A DNA stretch of 55,823 nucleotides from Planctomycetota bacterium (GTDB lineage: Bacteria; Planctomycetota; Planctomycetia; Gemmatales; Gemmataceae). Location of the stretch: positions 1 through 55,823 of the forward strand of contig JACPZP010000002.1 of NCBI GenBank assembly GCA_016195405.1. The letters run 5' to 3'. The notes below the pieces were generated by a model. The model made no database searches. It was not told the origin of the DNA and worked only from the letters and a program-made list of their open reading frames with translations. The position numbers and the translations under genes were made by a program. Below, in pieces: positions 8,960-17,369 of this stretch (positions within the stretch are counted from its first letter, which is position 1; each line of letters begins with the position of its first letter).

Positions 8960-9256
8960 TCAGGCGTCGGGGTCGCGCTTCAATCTTGCTAGGTGATCTT
9001 GAACCAAGCGGCGCTGGCAAGCGGAACACAGGTCGTATTGAAACGCTCGATACACCTGGTCTTGTGCTTCCTCCTGTGAAAGTCCTTCCAACTGGCGGAG
9101 AACCTGGGCGATCTGCGCCGACACGTCCTTCGCCAAATCCTCCTCGCTCAGGTTGAGCGGATCGTAAGCCGCCTTGATCTCGATCTTCATCTCGAAGCGC
9201 ACCTTGCTCTTTGCGAGCAGAGTCTGGCCACAGAGATCGCACGTCGCGTGGTCCAT
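8960..9256 (-). CDS. Small two-CxxC (zinc-ribbon-like) protein
   Basis: This 98-residue protein has CDLC near the N-terminus and CSAC near residue 80, a spaced pair of CxxC knuckles that could bind one zinc. The segment between them is acidic and helical (LNLSEEDLAKDVSAQIAQVLRQLEGLSQEEAQDQVY). I do not recognise a named family. An upstream GTG at 9313 would add 19 residues. The ATG at 9256 is preferred because the first CxxC then falls close to the N-terminus, as expected for a zinc ribbon. It is transcribed divergently from rpsT. Confidence 0.65.
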   Translation of the reverse strand: MDHATCDLCGQTLLAKSKVRFEMKIEIKAAYDPLNLSEEDLAKDVSAQIAQVLRQLEGLSQEEAQDQVYRAFQYDLCSACQRRLVQDHLARLKRDPDA

Positions 9257-9330
9257 GAGGGCGGCCCTTGTCGGCGTGGTTCGGCCATCATAGTCTAAGT
9301 TTTTGACTTTCACTTAGCCACGGTAAGCCG

Positions 9331-9603
9331 ATGCCGCACACGAAGAGCGCCAAGAAGAGCCTGCGAAAGAATGAAAAGCGCCGCCTGAGCAACAAGGCGG
9401 CCAAGAAGGCCATTAAGCTGCAAATCCGCAAGGTGACCGACCCCGCCGCCGGCGCGCCGCTCGACCAAGTTCGCGCGGACTTGCTCGTGGCCATCAAGAA
9501 GCTCGACAAGGCGGCGGCCAAGCGCGTGCTTCACCCCAACACCGCGGCCAGGCGCAAATCGCGGCTGGCGCGACTTCTTAACGCTCGGGCGGCTGCCAAG
9601 TAG
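9331..9603 (+). CDS. rpsT: 30S ribosomal protein S20
   Basis: This 90-residue, strongly basic, Ala/Lys-rich helical protein starts MPHTKSAKKSLRKNEKRR and contains the conserved block KAAAKRVLHPNTAARRKSRL typical of S20, which binds 16S rRNA in the body of the small subunit. Length is normal for the family. Its last 26 bases overlap the 3' end of the convergent gene on the other strand. No strong Shine-Dalgarno sequence is visible upstream, which is common in this lineage. Confidence 0.96.
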   Translation: MPHTKSAKKSLRKNEKRRLSNKAAKKAIKLQIRKVTDPAAGAPLDQVRADLLVAIKKLDKAAAKRVLHPNTAARRKSRLARLLNARAAAK

Positions 9604-10594
9604 GATTGGTGTCGCTAAGCGATACGCGTCGCCGCTGGGTCTGCTCTAATTTCACCTCCGTCGGCAACCCGCCTACTTCGATCACTATATTGCCGGAAAG
9701 CTGGGTATTCATTATCCGTTCGGCCAAGCGACGCCGACTAGCGTCGAACACGATCACCTGCGACTGTGGCCCGTTGAGATCCGCTGATCTTATCAAGAAA
9801 GGGAGGTATCCCGCCTTGCTCGGCGCTTCGTAGTTAAGCGTGCCAGTCGCCTCGATTCGTTGCAATGATCCACACCTGCCTAAATAGGTGAGGACAAGCT
9901 CATCGCGATAGATTCCGATAGGCCCGGGGTCGTGCGTTCGGGTTTTCTTCCACGAGTCACCTGGAACAACCGGGGATGATGGAGTGAAATCCAAAAATGG
10001 AGTTGCAAGAGTCACAAGATGGGCGACAGAACTCTTCGCGAGCCACTTGTACTGTGGCATCGACGATTCCAGTTGTTTGAGCAGTTGGCTCGTACCCTGG
10101 ATATTGACGCCATTTCCGTCGCACATGACGACGAATCGAAACTCATGTTGCATTAGACTATCGCAAAAGGCTCCAATCGGGTTTGGGTCCGGTCTTTTCT
10201 CGCTGTCGTACGCGATGACATTGCCGCCAATCTCCAGCCGCATTTTTATCGCCAAAATCTTGGCATTAACTATCAAGTTTCCCTCGCAATCGAGTCCGCG
10301 CGCATTCCACCGTATGGCGAATGTCTGGTCTTGCTTCTGCGTGATTTCCTGGCCCATCACATGAATGACCTGGGCGGTTGTGCTGTGGTCCAAGGTGTAA
10401 AAGGCGGCGTCCTTCTCGAACCACGGCCGCAGCGCGGTAGCTTTTGTCCAATCGCGACAAGCCGGCGGTCTTAAGAAACGCCGGCAGCCACATCGCCGTC
10501 CGAATGGCCCGGCGACGGCTTCGTTTGCAGGCGAGAAGAACACCTCGGCAAGCGCCACGAACATGTAAACAGCGGCTACATTGCGCGTTGGCAT
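9578..10594 (-). CDS. Secreted DUF6263-like protein
   Basis: This 338-residue protein starts at the ATG at 10594, giving an N-terminal hydrophobic signal (VAAVYMFVALAEVFF). The body contains features I associate with the planctomycete DUF6263 family: QTFAIRWNARGLDCEGN, KMRLEIGGNVIAYDSEK, an internal SPVVPGDSW and a late ATGTLNYEAPSKAG. No enzyme motif is visible. An upstream extension to 10681 is open but would bury the signal. Its 3' end overlaps rpsT antisense by 26 bases, a convergent overlap. Role unknown; secretion is inferred from the signal peptide, and the family call is by pattern recall only. Confidence 0.65.
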   Translation of the reverse strand: MPTRNVAAVYMFVALAEVFFSPANEAVAGPFGRRCGCRRFLRPPACRDWTKATALRPWFEKDAAFYTLDHSTTAQVIHVMGQEITQKQDQTFAIRWNARGLDCEGNLIVNAKILAIKMRLEIGGNVIAYDSEKRPDPNPIGAFCDSLMQHEFRFVVMCDGNGVNIQGTSQLLKQLESSMPQYKWLAKSSVAHLVTLATPFLDFTPSSPVVPGDSWKKTRTHDPGPIGIYRDELVLTYLGRCGSLQRIEATGTLNYEAPSKAGYLPFLIRSADLNGPQSQVIVFDASRRRLAERIMNTQLSGNIVIEVGGLPTEVKLEQTQRRRVSLSDTNPTWQPPER

Positions 10595-10752
10595 GGGTAT
10601 TCTCCAATATTCGCATGCGTTGCGCGCCTCCCAGGGGACTTGCGAGCGCGAAACGTAAACGCGAACCATCGAGCCAGTCACTTTTGTGTTCTCAGTACGT
10701 TCTTTTTCCAGTGGAGGTTCTGCCTTAGCGCTTCAAGCGATAAAATGCTCGC

Positions 10753-11400
10753 ATGTCGGTCAATAAGCGTTCCCCGAGCTTATGGCTTGCGGGTCTGGTG
10801 TGTGTTCTTGCGCTAGCCTTCATCGTCTGGATCACTTGGCAGCGAAGCAGACCGATCGACGAGGAAGAACGTCTGGCCGCTCAGTTTTTCTTTGAGCTGG
10901 GTGCAGCGAAGATGGAACGCGATCCTCAGACGCGGAGCGTTGCGGAACTCGATCTTAGCAAAGCCAACCTGAACGACAGCGATCTCTCCCATCTTTCGGG
11001 ACTCCGTGGGCTCAAGACTCTCGTCTTGGATTCGACGAAAGTATCCGACCAGGGGCTCAAGCAGCTCGCGAAGCTGCCGAAACTGGTAAAACTCTACTTG
11101 AGCAACACTGCGATCAGCGACAACGGCATGAAAGAAATCGCCAAGTTAAGCGGCGTTCGCGGACTGAGTCTCAACGGCACTGCCGTAACCGACAAAGGCT
11201 TGGAAGAGTTGGCCAAATTGAAAGAATTGCGCGAATTGGCATTGAACGCGACCAAAGTATCGTCCGCGGGCCTGAAGCACCTCTTGGCGCTAAAGCATCT
11301 TGAGCGCTTGGAAATAGCCGATACTGAGGTTCCGGAGGCGGCGGCCAGAGACTTTCATCAGCTCATGCCGCAATGCGCCGTCACTTTCGGGAAGAAATAA
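10753..11400 (+). CDS. Leucine-rich repeat protein with N-terminal membrane anchor
   Basis: This 215-residue protein has an uncleaved-looking membrane segment at residues about 9-28 (LWLAGLVCVLALAFIVWITW). Five to six LRRs of about 23-24 residues follow, with the pattern VSDxGLKxLAKLPKLxxLxLSNT. The T-x-hydrophobic-S/T-D-x-G-L spacing matches the planctomycete-type cysteine-free bacterial LRR. Such domains are generally protein-binding and no catalytic residues are seen. The predicted topology leaves the LRR solenoid outside the cytoplasm. It ends directly at the left arm of an intergenic palindrome. No partner is obvious among its neighbours. Confidence 0.82.
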   Translation: MSVNKRSPSLWLAGLVCVLALAFIVWITWQRSRPIDEEERLAAQFFFELGAAKMERDPQTRSVAELDLSKANLNDSDLSHLSGLRGLKTLVLDSTKVSDQGLKQLAKLPKLVKLYLSNTAISDNGMKEIAKLSGVRGLSLNGTAVTDKGLEELAKLKELRELALNATKVSSAGLKHLLALKHLERLEIADTEVPEAAARDFHQLMPQCAVTFGKK

Positions 11401-11401
11401 G

Positions 11402-11480
11402 ACGAGCCAGCAGCGTAAGCGACTGGAGTTTGGCGCGGGGAAGCTCCGGTCGCTTAGGCCGCTTAGGCTCCCGGCTCGCC
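11402..11480. repeat. Intergenic palindromic element overlapping a 3' coding end
   Basis: The left arm (from ACGAGCCAGCAGCGTAAGCG) and right arm (ending GGCTCCCGGCTCGCC) form an imperfect inverted repeat of the GGCGAGCCGG family. The right arm runs into the minus-strand gene at 11463-11957 and supplies its last codons (GEPGA) and its stop. Confidence 0.82.
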
Positions 11481-11957
11481 AAGTCGTCGCTTTCGACGCG
11501 AGACCAGAAATGCGACGCCGAAAAGGCCGATCACGCCCAAGCCGACGCCGACTTTAAGCCACGGGAAGCGCGTGAACTCTTGCCGGCTTGGCCCTTCTTG
11601 AATCGGCGTCTGTTCCCCAGTGTTTGCCGGCACACCGTCCCATGGCCGCACGACAATCCTTCGTTCCGCTTTGTGACCGGCTCCCGCATCGAGCATCACC
11701 TTGTACTCTCCAGGTTCGAGCGCCTCGAAAGTCCACAGCCCCTTGGCGTCGGTTTTGCCCGACGTGATGGTCTTCTTGGCCGAGTCCACCACGTCCACCT
11801 TCGCGCCGGCAGCCGGCGTTTCATCGTCGAAGAATGCTTCCACGGAGATCTTGTTCGTGCCTTGTTTTTGCTTGCATACCAAGCCCACATCATGCGCATT
11901 TGCCGCGGACGGCGCCAGCGCCAAGAAGAACACGACGGCCAAAATGCAACGTCTCAT
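11463..11957 (-). CDS. Secreted, membrane-anchored Ig/CNA-B-like (DUF4198-type) protein
   Basis: This 164-residue protein has a signal peptide (ILAVVFFLALAPSAANA) with mature start HDVGL. A single beta-sandwich of carboxypeptidase-regulatory/NikM-like type follows (ISVEAFFDDETPAAGAKVDVVDS, GLWTFEALEPGEYKVMLDAGAGH). A C-terminal membrane helix (VGVGLGVIGLFGVAFLV) is followed by a basic tail. His at the mature N-terminus plus this fold recalls the periplasmic component of nickel/cobalt or other metal uptake systems (NikM/NikK type), but no transporter neighbours support that. The final residues GEPGA and the stop codon lie inside a palindromic repeat, so the C-terminus appears to have been set by element insertion. 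Confidence 0.75.
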   Translation of the reverse strand: MRRCILAVVFFLALAPSAANAHDVGLVCKQKQGTNKISVEAFFDDETPAAGAKVDVVDSAKKTITSGKTDAKGLWTFEALEPGEYKVMLDAGAGHKAERRIVVRPWDGVPANTGEQTPIQEGPSRQEFTRFPWLKVGVGLGVIGLFGVAFLVSRRKRRLGEPGA

Positions 11958-12027
11958 CGCATGATTCTCGAGGCCTGAAAGCGGCTGTTACTCTTATTTA
12001 TACAATGTCGCGGATAGAGGAACCTGC

Positions 12028-12972
12028 ATGAACACACTCGCCGATTTTCAAGGCGTTTACCATTTGCCGTTGCCCGAGCTGATGTTTCGCGCCGCCCAAG
12101 TCCACCGCGCCAACCATGAGCCGGCCGACATTCAGCGCTGCGCCCTACTGAGCGTCAAGACCGGCGGCTGCTCGGAAGATTGCGGTTACTGCGCCCAAAG
12201 CGCCCACTTCAAGACCGGCGTGGAGGCGACGCCGCTCATGAGCCTGGACGAAGTTCGCCGGAGTGCGACAAGGGCCAAAGAGCTGGGCGCGACCCGATTC
12301 TGCATGGGGACGGCCTGGCGCGAGCCGAAAGACGGCCCCCAGTTTGACCGCATCCTTGACATGGTGCGCGAAGTCCGCGAATTAGGCATGGAGGCGTGCG
12401 TCACCCTCGGCATGTTGACCGAAATGCAAGCCCGACGCTTGGCCGACGCCGGCCTCACCGCTTACAACCACAACCTCGACACCTCGCGGCGGCATTACCC
12501 CAACATCATTTCCACGCGAACTTATGATCACCGGCTGCGTACACTCAAAGCAGTGCAGGAGGCCGGCATTGCCGTTTGTTGCGGCGGCATCCTCGGCATG
12601 GGCGAGAACGAGGACGACCGCCTGATGCTGCTCGTCGAATTGGCCCAACTCGATCCATTGCCCGAGAGCATTCCGATCAACTGTCTGGTGCCCATCGCCG
12701 GCACGCCGCTGGAAAATGCCGCTCCGGTTGATTCCATCGAGCTGGTGCGCCTAATCGCGGTCACGCGGATCGCGTTTCCCAAGGCGCGCGTCCGCCTGAG
12801 CGCCGGCCGGGATCGCATGAGCCGTGAGTTGCAGATCCTTTGCTTTCTGGCGGGAGCGAATTCCATCTTCTTCGGCGACAAGCTGTTGACGGCACCGAAC
12901 CCAAGGGCCGAGGGAGACGCCGACCTGTTCCGGGCCATGGGCCTGCCGGTCTTCGAGGCAAGCGCGTCATGA
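12028..12972 (+). CDS. bioB: Biotin synthase
   Basis: This 314-residue radical-SAM enzyme inserts sulfur into dethiobiotin to form biotin. The radical-SAM cluster motif is C48-x3-C52-x2-C55 (GGCSEDCGYCAQSAHF). Other hallmark stretches are present: YNHNLDTSRRHYPNI, CCGGILGMGE, INCLVPIAGTPLE and the C-terminal ANSIFFGDKLLTAPN. Length is normal. It overlaps the downstream bioF by four bases (ATGA), indicating translational coupling of the last two biotin-ring steps. bioA and bioD are not in the window. The upstream region has an AT-rich TATACAAT just before the ATG that could be a -10 element, but no BirA operator is claimed. Confidence 0.97.
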   Translation: MNTLADFQGVYHLPLPELMFRAAQVHRANHEPADIQRCALLSVKTGGCSEDCGYCAQSAHFKTGVEATPLMSLDEVRRSATRAKELGATRFCMGTAWREPKDGPQFDRILDMVREVRELGMEACVTLGMLTEMQARRLADAGLTAYNHNLDTSRRHYPNIISTRTYDHRLRTLKAVQEAGIAVCCGGILGMGENEDDRLMLLVELAQLDPLPESIPINCLVPIAGTPLENAAPVDSIELVRLIAVTRIAFPKARVRLSAGRDRMSRELQILCFLAGANSIFFGDKLLTAPNPRAEGDADLFRAMGLPVFEASAS

Positions 12973-14081
12973 GCCTCACCGACCGCTGGACGGGTCAGTT
13001 GGAAGAGCTGCGACGCTTGGGACGCTTCCGTGGACTGACACCGCCGCGCGGCATCGACTTTTCATCCAACGATTATTTGGGTTATCGCAACCTTCCACTG
13101 CCACCGGAAGCGGAGCTTCCGCGCACCGGCACAGCGTCGCGGCTGTTGCGCGGGCATCATGTGGTTTGGGACGAGGTCGAATCGAAGCTCGCACAGTGGC
13201 ATGGCGCCGAAGCTGCCCTGATGTTCTCCTCGGGCTACACCGCCAATGAAGGGCTTCTGTCGACAGTGATTGAGCCCGGCGATTGTGTGGCCTCCGACGA
13301 GTTCAACCACGCTTCCATCATCGATGGTCTCAAGTTGGCGAAGGCGGAACGGTTTATTTTCCGGCACAATGACCTGAATCATCTCGAAGAGGGACTGCGC
13401 GAAGCTTCACAGGCGCGGCCGCCGCAACGACAGCTATTCCTCGTGACCGAGTCGCTTTACGGCATGGAGGGAGACTTCGTGGCGCCGGAGATTGCGGGCC
13501 TGGTGAAGAAATACGAAGTCAACTGGATCGTCGATGAGGCGCATACCACCGGCTGCCTTGGACGCACCGGCGCCGGTTTCGTGGATCACAAAGGCTGGCG
13601 CGACCAAGTGTTGGCGACCGTTCATACCGGCGGCAAGGCGCTGGGCGTCCACGGGGCCTATGTCGCTTGCTCGCGGCTACTGCGTGACATACTCGTTAAT
13701 CGCTGCCGGCACTTCATCTTCACGACGGCATTGCCGCCTCGGGTCGGCACATGGTGGTTGGACGTTTTGGGTTGGGTCGAGGCCGATAAACTGGCCCGGC
13801 GAAAGATACATGAGAATGCAAGCCACTTCCATGCAGCCTTGGAGCGGCACGGCGTGAAATCGAGCGCGCGTTCCTACATCGTGTCGATCGTGCTGGGTGA
13901 AGACGCCTCCGCCACGAACGCTGCCAAGGCATTGCAGGAAGCCGGTTTCGACATCCGGGCGATACGGCCGCCAACGGTGCCCGAGGGGACGGCGCGTTTG
14001 CGCGTGTCGATCCATGCCGATCACGATGACCAGACCCTAGACTCAGCCGCGGAGGCAATTGGCCGCGTGCTGCACCCATAA
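12969..14081 (+). CDS. bioF: 8-amino-7-oxononanoate synthase (BioF/KBL family)
   Basis: This 370-residue, fold-type-I PLP enzyme would condense pimeloyl-thioester with alanine. Recognisable blocks are DFSSNDYLGYRN near the N-terminus, GTASRLLRGHH, FSSGYTANEGLL, SDEFNHASIIDG, VDEAHTTGCLGRTGAG, and the PLP lysine in HTGGKALG (K223). The C-terminus has FDIRAIRPPTVPEGTARLRVS, the usual family ending. The ATG at 12969 overlaps the bioB stop as ATGA; longer in-frame openings upstream lie inside bioB and are not real. Pairing with bioB makes BioF more likely than 2-amino-3-ketobutyrate ligase, which shares the fold. Confidence 0.93.
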   Translation: MSLTDRWTGQLEELRRLGRFRGLTPPRGIDFSSNDYLGYRNLPLPPEAELPRTGTASRLLRGHHVVWDEVESKLAQWHGAEAALMFSSGYTANEGLLSTVIEPGDCVASDEFNHASIIDGLKLAKAERFIFRHNDLNHLEEGLREASQARPPQRQLFLVTESLYGMEGDFVAPEIAGLVKKYEVNWIVDEAHTTGCLGRTGAGFVDHKGWRDQVLATVHTGGKALGVHGAYVACSRLLRDILVNRCRHFIFTTALPPRVGTWWLDVLGWVEADKLARRKIHENASHFHAALERHGVKSSARSYIVSIVLGEDASATNAAKALQEAGFDIRAIRPPTVPEGTARLRVSIHADHDDQTLDSAAEAIGRVLHP

Positions 14082-14104
14082 ACGGGATTCAGCGAGGACC
14101 GAAG

Positions 14105-14749
14105 ATGCCCCCAAGTATTCCCATGAAGCAGCGTGCCCGACGATTGCAGCGCGGCCTCGCGAAGCTCTACCCCGACGCCCATTGCGCGTTGCATTACGAG
14201 AATCCGCTCCAACTCTTGATCGCGACGATTCTATCCGCCCAGTGCACCGACGTACGCGTCAACATGGTCACGCCGGGCTTATTCGCACGTTACGCTGACG
14301 CCAAAGCCCTCGCCGATGCTGATCAGGCCGAGCTGGAGCAGGCCATCAAGTCGACGGGCTTTTTCCGCAACAAGAGCAAGAGCATCATTGCCTGTTGTAA
14401 ATCGATCGTTGAGAAACACGGCGGCGAGGTGCCGAACACGATGGAGGATCTGGTGCCCTTGCCGGGCGTGGGCCGCAAGACGGCCAATGTGATCCTCGGC
14501 AACGCCTTCGACGTTCCCGGCATTGTGGTGGACACGCATGTCGGCCGGCTTGCTCGGCGTATGGGTTTGACAAAGGCCGAGGATCCGGAGAAGGTGGAGA
14601 TCGATCTGATGGCGGTCATCCCGAAGAAGGAATGGACCATGTTCAGCCACCGCATGATCTTCCATGGCCGGCAAGTTTGCCAAGCGCGGAAGCCCAATTG
14701 CGAGGGCTGTCTCGTGGCGAAGGATTGTCCGAAGATCGGAGTGGACTGA
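14105..14749 (+). CDS. nth: Endonuclease III (DNA glycosylase/AP lyase)
   Basis: This 214-residue base-excision repair enzyme removes oxidised pyrimidines. It has the helix-hairpin-helix LPGVGRKTANVIL with catalytic lysine K125, and the catalytic aspartate D143 in VDTHVGRLARR. The C-terminal [4Fe-4S] cluster motif is C-x6-C-x2-C-x5-C (CQARKPNCEGCLVAKDC). Length and motif order are standard. It starts 23 bases after bioF and may be cotranscribed with it. It converges on the GTPase gene with only about 20 bases between the stops. Confidence 0.96.
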   Translation: MPPSIPMKQRARRLQRGLAKLYPDAHCALHYENPLQLLIATILSAQCTDVRVNMVTPGLFARYADAKALADADQAELEQAIKSTGFFRNKSKSIIACCKSIVEKHGGEVPNTMEDLVPLPGVGRKTANVILGNAFDVPGIVVDTHVGRLARRMGLTKAEDPEKVEIDLMAVIPKKEWTMFSHRMIFHGRQVCQARKPNCEGCLVAKDCPKIGVD

Positions 14750-14771
14750 AGGATGCGAAGCCGCGAGCGGC

Positions 14772-15770
14772 TCATATATGCAACTCGACCACGTCTTTGT
14801 CGTGCATGACGTGATCGCGCTTCACGGTCTGACCGTCGAGAACGCCTGTGCCCCAGATGCGGGCTGATTTCAGATTCTCGGCGAAGTCCCGATGCACCAG
14901 CGCCGCCATTTCCACGAGCGTGCTGCCGGCGGGGCACGTGAAGGGTGACGTCATGTCCGGCGGCTTGCCCGGCTGCTTGGTGTAGACGCGGATGACGTTG
15001 AGGTTGCGGTAAAGCTCTCGGCGCACGTCCTCCATTCCGTGTCCATGCTCCGCTGAAATCATGTGAATCGGAAAGCTTCCGCCGAACATCTCGCGAACGA
15101 TTTCCAGACGGTCGGTAGAGCCTTCCAGGTCGATCTTGTTGGCCAAAAGCAAGGTCGGTACATACTGGATCGAGTAATCCTCCTGAGTCGCCGGTTTCTG
15201 ACCCACCAGGATTGTCTTGACCTCTTTGAGGCGGTCCAATACCGTTTCGGCGGCGAAGGGGCCGTCGTCATCGCCGAGATCGACCATCAGGAGCGCGCGG
15301 TCGGCGATGCGGACCATGCTGGAGACGTAACTCTCCATGAAGTCTGCGGTTATCGGCGGCAGGTCGATGAGCTGGACTTTGACGTCCTCGAAGTCCATCA
15401 TGCCGGCATGCGGCTCGCGCGTGGTGAAGGGATAAGGCGCGACCTCGGAAGTTGCGCGTGTTAGCCGCGTGAGCAGCCGGCTTTTGCCGACGTTGGGCCC
15501 GCCGATCAAGACATATTGGCCCGCTCCTTGCTTGGGGACCTTGTAGCTGACGCCGGCCTTCTTCGCGTGCTTCTTGGCGTGCTCGACTTCGTCCCTGGCG
15601 TCGCTGATCTTGGTCTTGAGTTCCGCTTGCAGCTTCTCGCTCGCCTTGTGCTTGGGGACAAGCGCGAACATTCGCTTAAGGCATTCCAGGCGCTCTTCCG
15701 GCGTCTGGGCCTTCTTGTAGTCAGCCTCGGCTTCGAGGTATTGCGGCGTGAGATTGGCGGCCAAGGTCAA
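14772..15770 (-). CDS. DRG/Obg-type GTPase with C-terminal TGS domain
   Basis: This 332-residue protein has an N-terminal helical region (residues about 1-80). A G domain follows with G1 GGPNVGKSRLL, switch I region ending PFTTREPHAGMM, G3-position DLPP (canonical DxPG), and G4 NKIDL. A C-terminal TGS domain ends in RIWGTGVLDGQTVKRDHVMHDKDVVELHI. This is the layout of the eukaryotic/archaeal DRG proteins rather than of bacterial ObgE, which lacks a TGS and has a glycine-rich N-terminus. By family it should act in ribosome-linked translation control. The DLPP motif replaces the glycine that normally contacts the gamma-phosphate. Its start overlaps the stop of the upstream Uma2 gene by four bases. 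Confidence 0.88.
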   Translation of the reverse strand: MTLAANLTPQYLEAEADYKKAQTPEERLECLKRMFALVPKHKASEKLQAELKTKISDARDEVEHAKKHAKKAGVSYKVPKQGAGQYVLIGGPNVGKSRLLTRLTRATSEVAPYPFTTREPHAGMMDFEDVKVQLIDLPPITADFMESYVSSMVRIADRALLMVDLGDDDGPFAAETVLDRLKEVKTILVGQKPATQEDYSIQYVPTLLLANKIDLEGSTDRLEIVREMFGGSFPIHMISAEHGHGMEDVRRELYRNLNVIRVYTKQPGKPPDMTSPFTCPAGSTLVEMAALVHRDFAENLKSARIWGTGVLDGQTVKRDHVMHDKDVVELHI

Positions 15771-16375
15771 TTCGCATTGAAAACATCAGAAACCGCGATG
15801 GTCAACCCATCGAGTTCCTTTGACGGGGCCTCTTCGCCATCACGAAACGTGCCAAGTTTCTTGTATCGGCTTCCCGCCAAAACGAGAACCGTAATTGTTC
15901 GATCAAGCGGATTGACAATCCAGTATTCGGGCACGCGCGCCTCGGCGTAGTCCCTCTTCTTGTCACGGAGGTCGCGTTTCGGATTATCGGCGCTGACGAC
16001 CTCAACTACGACGTCCGCTCCAAGCCAAAATCGATCTTGGCGACGTGGATCCTTCGCATCTTTCAGCACGATGAGGTCCGGCTCGCGGTATTTACCCTTG
16101 CGAACGCGCAAGCGAATGCCCGCAAAGTGAACTTTTCCGTTTCGGGGCTCCAAGAACTTTCTAAAAATCTCGAACAGAAATGCGAGAATTGCCTGGTGAC
16201 GATCCGTTGGCATTGGCAGGAACTCCAGGTACCCATCCGTATATTCCACAAGCCGCCTCGATTGCTCGATTAGGTCAAGGTATTCATCCTCCGACCAGTA
16301 TCCCTGTTCGGGCAGCAGTTCCAGCAGTAAATCCTTATAGTTCCGCTCTGACGGTCGCACCGCGACAGTGGCCAT
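15767..16375 (-). CDS. Uma2 family (DUF820) putative endonuclease
   Basis: This 202-residue PD-(D/E)xK-fold protein is of the Uma2 type, multicopy in planctomycetes and cyanobacteria. It has [15 protein letters not shown] N-terminal helices (here [24 protein letters not shown] broken over the region), REPDLIVL as the first acidic motif, and [20 protein letters not shown] with the E-x-V core. [14 protein letters not shown] follows. GGAGGA sits five bases before the ATG at 16375; a GTG at 16390 is also open. The biological function of this family is unknown and nuclease activity is inferred from the fold. It overlaps the GTPase gene by four bases, so the two are probably cotranscribed. Confidence 0.9.
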   Translation of the reverse strand: MATVAVRPSERNYKDLLLELLPEQGYWSEDEYLDLIEQSRRLVEYTDGYLEFLPMPTDRHQAILAFLFEIFRKFLEPRNGKVHFAGIRLRVRKGKYREPDLIVLKDAKDPRRQDRFWLGADVVVEVVSADNPKRDLRDKKRDYAEARVPEYWIVNPLDRTITVLVLAGSRYKKLGTFRDGEEAPSKELDGLTIAVSDVFNAN

Positions 16376-16471
16376 GGTTTCCTCCGACACAAGTCAACAT
16401 GCCCGCGAAAGCCAGCCTCAATATACCATTTTAAGAACCTGAACTCGCTGCTCTTCAAAAATCTGACCCCC

Positions 16472-17293
16472 ATGCTCGAACTCTACGACCAAATCCAAGA
16501 AGCCAAGAAAGCCGTCGAGGCGCGTTGGCGCGGCAAGGCGAAGGTCGGCATCATCCTTGGCACCGGCCTCGGCGGCTTGACCGACGACATCAAGACCGAC
16601 GTCGCGATCCCCTACGGCGACATCCCGCACTTTCCGCAACCTACTGTGATTTCGCATGCAGGCCGGCTCGTGTGTGGCAATCTCGGCGGCAAAGCCGTTA
16701 TGGCGATGGAAGGCCGCTTCCACTTCTACGAAGGCTATACGCTCAAACAGATAACGTTTCCGGTCCGCGTCATGAAGGCAATGGGTTGCGAGGTACTCGT
16801 CGTCAGCAACGCTTGCGGCGGCATGAATCCCCAATGGGCCAAAGGGGACATCATGCTGATCGAAGACCATATCAATCTCCTGGGCGACAATCCGCTTATT
16901 GGCAAGAACGACGACCGCCTCGGCATCCGCTTCCCCGACATGTGCCGGCCATACGATCCCGAATTACTCGCGCTCGCTCAGAAGATCGCTTTGGAGGAGA
17001 AAATCGTCTGCCAAAAGGGCGTTTTCGTCGCCGTCGCTGGCCCGAATCTCGAGACGCGGGCCGAGTATCGATTCCTGCGCAATATCGGCGCCGACGTGGT
17101 CGGCATGTCGACGGTGCCGGAGGTGATCGTCGGCGTACACGCCAACATGCGCATCCTCGGCCTGTCGGTCATCACGGACCAGTGTTTACCGGATTCGTTG
17201 GAGCCTGCGGTGCTGGCTGACATCATCGCCGTCGCCAACGCCGCCGAAAAAAAACTACGCGTCTTAGTTCGTCGAGTTGTAGAAACACTGTAG
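16472..17293 (+). CDS. punA: Purine nucleoside phosphorylase (trimeric type)
   Basis: This 273-residue enzyme phosphorolyses purine nucleosides to free base and ribose-1-phosphate. Family blocks are [71 protein letters not shown] and [12 protein letters not shown], with Glu in [12 protein letters not shown] contacting the purine, as in class-I trimeric PNPs (and MTA phosphorylases). Symbol punA is used for this low-mass class; substrate preference is not resolved here. The gene is divergent from the Uma2 gene and is followed by a 21-bp perfect palindrome before pgi. Confidence 0.93.
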   Translation: MLELYDQIQEAKKAVEARWRGKAKVGIILGTGLGGLTDDIKTDVAIPYGDIPHFPQPTVISHAGRLVCGNLGGKAVMAMEGRFHFYEGYTLKQITFPVRVMKAMGCEVLVVSNACGGMNPQWAKGDIMLIEDHINLLGDNPLIGKNDDRLGIRFPDMCRPYDPELLALAQKIALEEKIVCQKGVFVAVAGPNLETRAEYRFLRNIGADVVGMSTVPEVIVGVHANMRILGLSVITDQCLPDSLEPAVLADIIAVANAAEKKLRVLVRRVVETL

Positions 17294-17295
17294 TT

Positions 17296-17358
17296 GAGCC
17301 CGAAGCGCTAGCGAGGGCGCGCCGCGACACCTTCCGGCCTCGCTAGCGCTTCGGGCTC
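17296..17358. repeat. Perfect 21-bp inverted repeat between PNP and pgi
   Basis: Arms 17296-17316 and 17338-17358 are exact reverse complements with a 21-base loop. The core contains GCGCTAGCG, which is itself nearly palindromic. It starts three bases after the PNP stop and ends about 11 bases before the pgi ATG, so it fills the intergenic space almost entirely. Confidence 0.88.
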
Positions 17359-17369
17359 AGGAGAATTCA

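Noticed and set aside
12840..12968. N-terminal extension of BioF upstream of 12969
   Set aside because: It lies inside bioB; the ATG at 12969 overlapping the bioB stop as ATGA gives the normal BioF N-terminus.
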